39,116 bases of DNA from a virus. This document shows positions 38,933 to 39,116 of the stretch, one piece after another. Position 1 is the stretch's first letter. The number at the start of each line of letters is the position of its first letter. The stretch is taken from positions 1-39,116 of the IMG/VR virus record IMGVR_UViG_3300034198_022040; one strand, 5' to 3'. The notes under the pieces are model-generated. The model did not search any database and was not told the DNA's origin. It worked only from the letters and a program-made list of their open reading frames with translations. Position numbers and translations under genes: made by a program.

Positions 38933-39116
38933 TTAAGTTGACAGACATTCTGAAAGAGTCAGCCTCAAAGCTCAAAGAGGGTGGCAAACTATTTGGTAGT
39001 AGGGCACAGCGTGTGACCACTGCCGAAATGAATGCTATTTTTGATGAGCTTAAAAAGAGGTTGGGTGACCAATTTGATAAGTTCCAATTGAGCAAAGCTT
39101 TGCCATCCAAGGCAGA
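38929..39116 (+). CDS. Partial protein with capsid-targeting-like leader, 3' end outside window
   Basis: ATG 38929 overlaps the preceding stop (ATGA). The visible 62 residues begin MIKLTDILKES (L-K-E ending at residue 10), then a Gly/Lys segment and two helices (AEMNAIFDELKKRLG, FDKFQLSKALPSK). The frame stays open to the right edge. The layout slightly recalls phage nucleotidyltransferase-type proteins, but the catalytic region would be beyond the window, so no function is assigned. Confidence 0.65.
   Translation, partial: MIKLTDILKESASKLKEGGKLFGSRAQRVTTAEMNAIFDELKKRLGDQFDKFQLSKALPSKA

Overview
The window is part of the genome of a T4-like contractile-tailed phage (myovirus). It encodes homologues of T4 gp17 (large terminase), gp18 (sheath), gp20 (portal), gp21 (prohead protease), gp22 (scaffold), gp23 (major capsid protein) and gp46/gp47 (recombination nuclease). 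The DNA is AT-rich. Genes are tightly packed, many overlap by ATGA, and three T4-late-promoter-like octamer types occur in the spacers. A phage lipoprotein with a lipobox points to a host with a double membrane. Overall the gene set resembles aquatic T4-like phages, but no host can be named from the sequence.

Layout. 1-1026: 3' part of a protein made of Pro/Thr/Ser repeats, probably a fibre. 1137-7860: sugar-modification cassette with a tandemly duplicated GlcNAc-transferase-family protein, a truncated remnant, two SAM methyltransferases, a DxD glycosyltransferase-like protein and an HtrL/GT2 fusion. 7912-11002: a large FG-GAP propeller protein with a dockerin-like EF-hand, and a small repeat protein. 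11020-15670: replication/recombination block with a RuvC-like resolvase, a zinc-finger/Toprim primase and a single-chain Mre11-Rad50 fusion. 15786-19787: a sheath protein about twice the T4 length, closed by a strong terminator. 19863-21685: a flavodoxin-like protein and a KxDG polynucleotide ligase-like protein. 21704-33068: the packaging and head block (zinc protein, TerL, portal, core proteins, protease, scaffold, capsid), with two leftward genes inside it. 33139-39116: conserved unknowns, a Mom-like acetyltransferase-fold protein and a lipoprotein on the minus strand, then an overlapping chain with a 2H phosphoesterase, a CCA-adding-type nucleotidyltransferase and small proteins.

Two patterns tie the genes together. 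First, about ten proteins encoded from 19.8 kb onward start with a near-identical leader of the type MIKLxxLLxE. This ends in the L/I-x-E motif that T4 gp21-type proteases cut, and it resembles the T4 capsid-targeting sequence. If real, a ligase, a flavodoxin-like enzyme and a tRNA nucleotidyltransferase may be packaged in the head and injected. Second, the octamer TATTTATA/T sits 3-5 bases before the start codon of six genes on both strands, in gene-sense orientation, which would give nearly leaderless transcripts if it is a late promoter. In addition, the mucin-like repeat protein lies beside a doubled GT60-type transferase, suggesting a phage-encoded system that glycosylates its own fibre.

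No tRNA, CRISPR array or insertion sequence was recognised by eye. No spacer exceeds about 155 bases.
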